From Alnus glutinosa (taxonomy: Eukaryota > Streptophyta > Magnoliopsida > Fagales > Betulaceae), in contig NC_084887.1 of the NCBI RefSeq assembly GCF_958979055.1, positions 29,734,044 through 29,798,043 on the forward strand: DNA of 64,000 bases, read 5' to 3'. Below the pieces are notes generated by a model. The model searched no databases and was not told the DNA's origin. It saw only the letters and a program-made list of their open reading frames with translations. A program made the translations under genes and the position numbers. This document shows positions 59,351-64,000 of this stretch, one piece after another. Position 1 is the stretch's first letter. Each line of letters starts with the position of its first letter.

Positions 59351-60655
59351 TAGCATTTTATTGCTTTGAATGGTCAGTTATGGTCAAAGATAGAAAAAAC
59401 TGTACACTTACAAATAGCCCAAAATAAAAGGATCATTGTGCAACTAATTTGCTTTATGGTTAGAGCATCCTCAAAAGACTTTTTCTATTTCAAAAATTTT
59501 ACTAAATTTTGGTGAAAGTTGTCAAAACATCCCATACATCAAACTTTTTAAAATTTTTCTAAAATGGTGAATGATAAAAACTCTTTCCATATTTAACCTT
59601 TCAAATCCTTTCTTTATTCATTTTTTAATTATTTTTTTTCAAATTCTTTCAACCAAATTCTTGCAAGGGGATTCCATCCCCTTCAATTTTTAATTTTTAA
59701 ACCGTTAGGGTAGTTGTTTCAAAACTAATAAAAATAATATTTAATTAAAATAAATAAATGTTTAAAGAGTTTGATGTTAAAACATAAAAAATGAATCTAT
59801 TCACTAAAATTTAGCTAAATTTTAAAGATTCTATTGAGATGCACTAACGTGGCATGAGGTCCCTTTTCTATTAAAAGGCCGAGATGTGTTGGCTTCTTCC
59901 AAGGAGAAATATGGTTGTGGTCACACAGAGGAGGCGAAGATAGAAGTTGAAACTGAGAAGAGGGAAAGGGAGATTGGAGCTATCGGGAGTTGTAAGAATG
60001 GGATATTTGGGATGAACGAAAGTGAAATAAAGTTCTTAGATTTACAGCATTAATTCTTCCCAAAATCTCCCATTCCTGTGATTCCCGGTTGTTCCTCCCT
60101 TTCCCTTCCACCTCTACATATTTTACCCCATCTCGGTTCTCTTCTCCTGCCTGGATTTGTCACCAGGAGGAGGTATGAATTTCTTTTTTATTTCGTTTAG
60201 TTTTTCATGCTCTATCTTGTTTTCTTCTTTTGCATAAATCTACTTATCGCTATTTCTTTTGTTTCTGTTTCTTCTCCCTGTTATACGCATTTCCCTGATC
60301 AACTTTTGAAGTTTGATTCTTTTTCTTTCTCTTTTCCCTTTTTGCTAAATTAAGCATATTTCAGCAGATATACTTGGAAATTAGATCTGAATATAAGATT
60401 TCATGTTTGAAGCATATTTTATTACACTGGTAGTTTTTTAACAAAACGCCTACCAATGATGGATCTGGGGTTCTTGTGTACATTCCGTAGTTAATCTTGT
60501 TTACACGGAATCGAGGACCTTGATTTGTGGCTTTTTATGGTATTATTGAGGATATTTGGATTTGTTTTTTGAACTTTTCTTAAAAAAATCACAAAACATT
60601 AACAAAACAAGAAAAAGTATTTTAGTATACTATCTCAAAAACTATTTTTTAAACC
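59343..60655 (+). repeat. Three-copy unit, copy C
   Basis: Matches copy B from the flank of the retroposon onwards (TGTAGCATTTTATTGC, GAAAAAACTGTACACTTACA), is interrupted by a MITE (59461-59849), and resumes at ACGTGGCATGAGGTCCC. It keeps a TATA-like CTATTAAAAGGCC, the frame at 59940-60053 (first codon ATA), the pyrimidine-rich block and CCAGGAGGAG|GTATGAAT at 60172. A LINE fragment begins at about 60656, and a further partial copy of the unit tail (CTCTTTTAAACGTATTTGCC) lies at about 60945-61030. Confidence 0.8.
59461..59849. mobile_element. MITE inserted in unit copy C
   Basis: The insertion is defined by comparison with copy B, where TTTATGGGTACGTGGC is continuous; in copy C about 389 bp intervene. 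The insert begins TTAGAGCATCCTCAAAAG and ends CTATTGAGATGCACTAA, inverted repeats of one another. The AT-rich interior has no coding content. GAGCATC termini are frequent in plant MITEs. Confidence 0.75.
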
Positions 60656-60830
60656 AACAAAATGAGGGAGATCTGCGAGAACTCCTACCCATATCTTACC
60701 ATTTCTTCGGAATTTCCAAGATTCTTGTGGCGAGATTAAAGCCCCTTTTGGCTTTTGCATAATCTCATCCACCCGTTGCAAGCAGCCTTTGTTCCCAATC
60801 GTGCTATCTCCTTCTATCGAAGGGTTTTCC
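60656..60830 (+). mobile_element. LINE reverse-transcriptase fragment
   Basis: A short piece translates, with one frameshift, as YHFFGISKILVARLKPLLA then NLIHPLQAAFVPNRAI. This is the conserved motif of plant LINE reverse transcriptases (KILxxRLKPxLxxLIxPxQxAFVPxR). Flanks belong to the three-copy unit, so the fragment was inserted in or fused with it. It is non-functional. Confidence 0.85.
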
Positions 60831-61030
60831 TCTCTTTTAATTTAGCTGTCTGCTTCAAGGACCCGTCTACCAGTTGGGAAGCTAGACATCAAGTAGGTTT
60901 TTTTGAAGACCTTTCCCTTCTACATTATTCTAATCTCCTACTTGATCTCCATTTCTTTCGTTTCTGTTTTACCTCTCTTTTAAACGTATTTGCCTGATGG
61001 CCCTGTTTCACTTTTGAAGTTTTGACTCGC

Positions 61031-61485
61031 TCAATATATATATATATTTTTTAATTTTTTATAAAAAATATTATTATTATTGTTATACAAATCACCCACA
61101 AAGCATCTCCTTTTGTTGATTCATTTCAACTTCATGTTCTCTCTCTCGCAACGTACGTAGGTCGACTGTCGACAGTAGTCACTAGTCAGCACTAGAGCTG
61201 TGTGTTGTAATGTATTGGTTTAGTGACTGCTTTGTTGAGTTGCTGGTCTGGAGCTCTGTTGATGGCTGCTTCGTTTGCTAGTTTTGGTTAGCTGTGTATG
61301 GCTTTGTATTGCTGTTGGTGTTTTTTCTTGTGGGTTTCTGTGTATAGCTTTCTATTGCCGGACTCGGATCTGGCGCGCGACCTCTGGCGACAGATGCGGC
61401 AACAGCTGCCATAAGTCCTGGGTTAACTGATAATTGGCCAGCAAAGCTTCTGCTTTTGTTGTATCCCTTCAACTTCAGGTTGGCT
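61031..61485. other. Gap before the Pack-MULE
   Basis: A GT-rich stretch and a short TCGAC palindrome cluster near 61160-61172 are seen. No gene recognised. The last nine bases (61486-61494) are the left target duplication of the Pack-MULE. Confidence 0.4.
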
Positions 61486-61854
61486 TTGTTTGGCGGATCT
61501 GGCTTCTGTGCTGCACTTCAAAAGTACAGCACATGTGCTAATTTAAAACGGTGGCGTTTTAACTTCAAAAGAAAAAAACGGTGACGTTTTAAACCAATAG
61601 AAAATTAAACCCAACTTCTTGTTTGACACCGTTAATCTTCTGCTCTCTCACGTCTCTCTCCCTTTCATCTCTCTCTCTCTCTCATGAAATCTGCCTCTGC
61701 CTCTCTCACCACTGTCTCTCTCTCTCAAATTTTCTTCCTATGAGATTCTGATTCTGCCATGGATTGAGATTAAATTAGAAGAAGAAGTTTGAGGCATTTG
61801 GCTCTCTCCCTTTCGTCTCTCTCTCTCTCACTCACGAATTTGCCTCTCCCTTAG

Positions 61855-61880
61855 CTGAATTAACAGAGAACCAACAAAAT
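61855..61880 (+). repeat. 26-bp direct repeat, left copy, at the start of the captured gene
   Basis: Matches 62708-62733 at 25 of 26 positions (CTGAATTAACAGAGAACCAA here). It ends with the A and T of the ATG start codon. Confidence 0.9.
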
Positions 61881-62721
61881 GGCAGCAGCAGCAGCATCAC
61901 TATTCCGCTTCACTCTCCTTCTCCTCCTCCTCTCCACCGCCGCCACCAACAGCAGTAGCAAAACAATCTCCCTCTCTCCCACACCCTCTCCCACTTCCTC
62001 TCCAACTCCAACAACACCAACTCCAACTCCAACTCCAACGACATCGTCTCCATCTTCTTCTTCTTCGCCCTGCACGCTTGACCCAAAGCAGCTGAGAGCC
62101 CTTCAGTCCCTTAACATCCCAACTGCCAAGGACCCTTGCCAGAGCAAGAACAACGCCACCCTCTGCGACTCCTCCAAGCCCTTTCGCCACCTCCTCTCCC
62201 TCTCCCTCACCAACTGCTCCCCAAACGACGCCGCTCTCTCCTTCATTGCCCTCAAGTCCCTCTCCTCCCTCCACTCCCTCTCTTTCCTCAACTGCTCCAT
62301 CTCCCCCGTTCACTTCCCTCCCGAACTCTCCTCCTCTCTCCGATCCTTCACCTGCATCCACTCACTCAAAACACTCACCGGCTTTTGGCTCTCTCACCTC
62401 CATAACCTCATCGACCTCACTGTCTCTGCCACTCCCATCAATGCTTCTGGCCTTTATGTCATTCTCGGCAACATGAAGAAGCTTAATTCCATAACCATCT
62501 CCTACGCCAATCTTATCGGTTATATTACTAAACACTTGAATCTCAACCTTACCAACATCGATCTTTCCAGTAATATGCTCAGGGGAAAGATACCCAATTC
62601 CATTACGCTTCTTGAAGATCTCGATTTCTTGAATCTTTTGTCAAATGCTCTTGTTGGTGAAATACCCAACTCCATTATCTTGGTTTATCTTATCTTGGCA
62701 TCCTCAACTGAATTAACATAG
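61879..62721 (+). CDS. Captured, C-terminally truncated LRR receptor-like protein in the Pack-MULE
   Basis: An uninterrupted frame of 280 residues. Residues 1-23 are a signal peptide ([15 protein letters not shown]), then a T/P/S-rich linker (residues about 24-65), an LRR N-terminal cap ([20 protein letters not shown] with paired Cys) and leucine-rich repeats to the end ([20 protein letters not shown], then [17 protein letters not shown]). This resembles secreted or membrane-anchored LRR proteins of the RLP51 type, in which the repeats continue for well over 100 residues more and a hydrophobic C-terminus follows. Here the match stops after GEIPNSI and the ending [12 protein letters not shown] is unrelated, with the stop lying in the right copy of a 26-bp repeat. 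So it is a captured fragment, still open, that could yield a secreted LRR protein without the usual C-terminus. Whether it is expressed is unknown. Confidence 0.85.
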   Translation: MAAAAASLFRFTLLLLLLSTAATNSSSKTISLSPTPSPTSSPTPTTPTPTPTPTTSSPSSSSSPCTLDPKQLRALQSLNIPTAKDPCQSKNNATLCDSSKPFRHLLSLSLTNCSPNDAALSFIALKSLSSLHSLSFLNCSISPVHFPPELSSSLRSFTCIHSLKTLTGFWLSHLHNLIDLTVSATPINASGLYVILGNMKKLNSITISYANLIGYITKHLNLNLTNIDLSSNMLRGKIPNSITLLEDLDFLNLLSNALVGEIPNSIILVYLILASSTELT

Positions 62722-62733
62722 AACCAACAAAAT
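62708..62733 (+). repeat. 26-bp direct repeat, right copy, supplies the stop codon
   Basis: Differs from 61855-61880 by one base, G to T, turning ACA GAG into ACA TAG in the reading frame, so the stop of the captured gene arises within the repeat. Confidence 0.9.
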
Positions 62734-62952
62734 CAACCATAAAATTTGCCACAATCGGCTACTTCAATAACCCAATAAGAAATTACAATTAAGCTTCTTT
62801 CAATCCAGAATCTCAACAAACTTCAACCAATCAATTTTAATTTCTAGGATTTACCAAATTTCAGTTAAACCAACTAATGGGTATAACAAAAACAACAAAT
62901 AATCAGTTTAATCTTAATCCATGTCAGAACTAGGATCTCATAGGAAGAAAAT

Positions 62953-62986
<34 letters not shown>

Positions 62987-63219
62987 TGAGAGAGGGAGAG
63001 GCAGATTCGTGTGAGAGAGAGAGTGGTGAGAGAGGGAGAGGCAGATTTGTGAGAGAGGGAGATGAAATGGAGAGAGATGTGAGAGAGCAGAAGATTTACG
63101 GCGTCAAACAGCAAGTTGGGTTTAATTTTCTATTGGTTTAAAACGTCACATTTTTTTTCTGTTGAAGTTAAAACGCCACCGTTTTAAATTATAGAACAGA
63201 AGCCGGATCCTTGTTTGGC

Positions 63220-63735
63220 AATTGACTTGCCACGGTAGAATAGTAGGTTATTATTTTTTAGAGTTAGTAAAAAGTAATAAATTTGATATAAAGTAAAAAA
63301 TTTTGTATAAAAAAATGAAAAAATTTTGTATTTTAGTAAATTTTTTATTTGTTCCCCCTCTACACCGGAGCTGCTATCTTGTGGGTTATTGTGCTTGTCT
63401 TTTGTGGTTGTTTTTATTGTTTGTTGTGTAGTTTTTTTGGGTTTCTGTCTCCCTGCCATTCAGTGCCTGTATTTTGAAGTGGAGACCTTTTATTAAAGAG
63501 TTTTGTTTAATCGAAGGAGTGATTATGCACAAAAAAAGTGTGCACAATTTGTGCATAACCAGATATACGGGTGGCATGCGTCTGGTTTTGCACACTGTTG
63601 TTGTGCTCCTTCTCTGTCAGTGGAGGCTTTCTGGTTGCTGAAGAAATCAAGCAGGCTTTTGGTCCAATTTTTTTTGGCTTTTTGCCCAAAATATAAAGAA
63701 TTGTCAATTGCCCATTTTTTTACTTCTTATTCGTA
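63220..63735. other. Gap, AT-rich with MITE-like sequence
   Basis: Positions 63220-63358 resemble the MITE family at 43257-43550 (GGTAGAATAGTAGG and TTTTGTATAAAAAAATG words). A small palindromic cluster TGCACA...TGTGCA is at about 63525-63560. No gene recognised. Confidence 0.4.
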
Positions 63736-63764
63736 GTATTCTCTTACACCTTATTGGACTGAAA

Positions 63765-63985
63765 TTTCTTAAGAATCGATTTGTTAGAAATTTCATATAA
63801 ATCTATTTAAGATTGATATGTGTCTTTTAACATGTGAGAAGTACATGTTTTAATAGCATGTACTTCTCACATTTTTTTTTTTTTTTTTAATAACATCAAT
63901 AAAAAATTGTGTTTTTCAATTGCTTAAAAGACATATCATTTTTATACGTGGATTATAAATTTTTTTTTATAAATCGATTTGTAAA
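63765..63985. mobile_element. MITE-like inverted repeat near the right window edge
   Basis: AATCGATTTGTTAGAAATTT at the left matches the reverse complement of TTTTTTTATAAATCGATTTG at the right, and inner arms GATATGTGTCTTTTAA and TTAAAAGACATATC also pair. In the middle sits a perfect 16-bp hairpin (ATGTGAGAAGTACATG with CATGTACTTCTCACAT at about 63832-63875). The outer right end may be cut by the window. Confidence 0.6.
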
Positions 63986-64000
63986 AAAATTATTTCCCAC

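Larger units (their letters stand above)
61495..63210 (+). mobile_element. Pack-MULE carrying a captured LRR receptor-like gene, 1716 bp
   Basis: The element has about 290-bp terminal inverted repeats (left 61495 to about 61783, right about 62905 to 63210). Ends are GGATCTGGCTTCTGT and, reverse-complemented, GGATCCGGCTTCTGT, continuing through TTTAAAACGGTGGCGTTTTA, TTTTAAACCAATAGAAAATT and CTGCTCTCTCAC in both arms. It is flanked by an exact 9-bp target duplication TTGTTTGGC (61486-61494, 63211-63219), the hallmark of Mutator-like transposition. There is no transposase; the interior is host-like coding DNA (61879-62721). This is the Pack-MULE architecture. The right target duplication continues into MITE-like sequence with a TTGTTTGGCAA start, so the element may have landed in the end of a MITE. 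Confidence 0.93.

Noticed and set aside
60945-61030. Fourth full copy of the three-copy unit
   Set aside because: Only a short piece of the tail is present next to the LINE fragment, without the promoter-like part or small frame.

Overview
This is a nuclear window from a flowering plant, almost certainly a eudicot. It is AT-rich, the genes have several exons with GT-AG introns, and all recognised proteins belong to angiosperm families. Much of the space between genes is transposon debris. The species cannot be named from the sequence; a woody rosid would fit but is only a guess.

Layout: (1) 2-1158, last four exons of a DYT1-type bHLH regulator, cut by the window edge. (2) 4342-5093, a hAT-type element. 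(3) 8726-14592, an LPP2/3-type lipid phosphate phosphatase in seven coding exons. Its surroundings hold a long-arm TIR element, a LINE relic, a decayed copy of its own exon 2 and a transposon in intron 4. (4) 17092-18108, a single-exon type I (M-gamma) MADS gene. (5) 18314-25772, a transposon-rich stretch: MITE, CACTA element, LINE piece, fold-back element and a second hAT, with a small glycine-rich protein gene on the minus strand at 23404-23805. (6) 27948-28358, a small basic protein of unknown function. (7) 29490-31386, LINE relic and a SINE with perfect target duplications. (8) 34131-35325, a tandem CCCH zinc-finger gene of the C3H14/C3H15 type. (9) 37016-38924, a seven-exon NF-YC gene. 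(10) 41838-61040, gene-poor, holding three dispersed copies of an unassigned unit, each with a TATA-like box, a small open frame and a conserved splice-donor-like site, plus MITEs and retroposons. (11) 61495-63210, a Pack-MULE: long terminal inverted repeats and exact 9-bp target duplications around a captured, truncated LRR receptor-like gene that is still open for 280 codons.

The host genes are independent transcription units, not a pathway or operon. Two of them (the DYT1-type bHLH and the C3H14/15-type CCCH protein) have relatives that act in anther or tapetum development. With one example of each this may be chance. Exon boundaries come from splice sites, preserved reading phase and family resemblance; no transcript data were available. 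The most novel material is the Pack-MULE, the three-copy small-ORF unit and the relic LPP exon.
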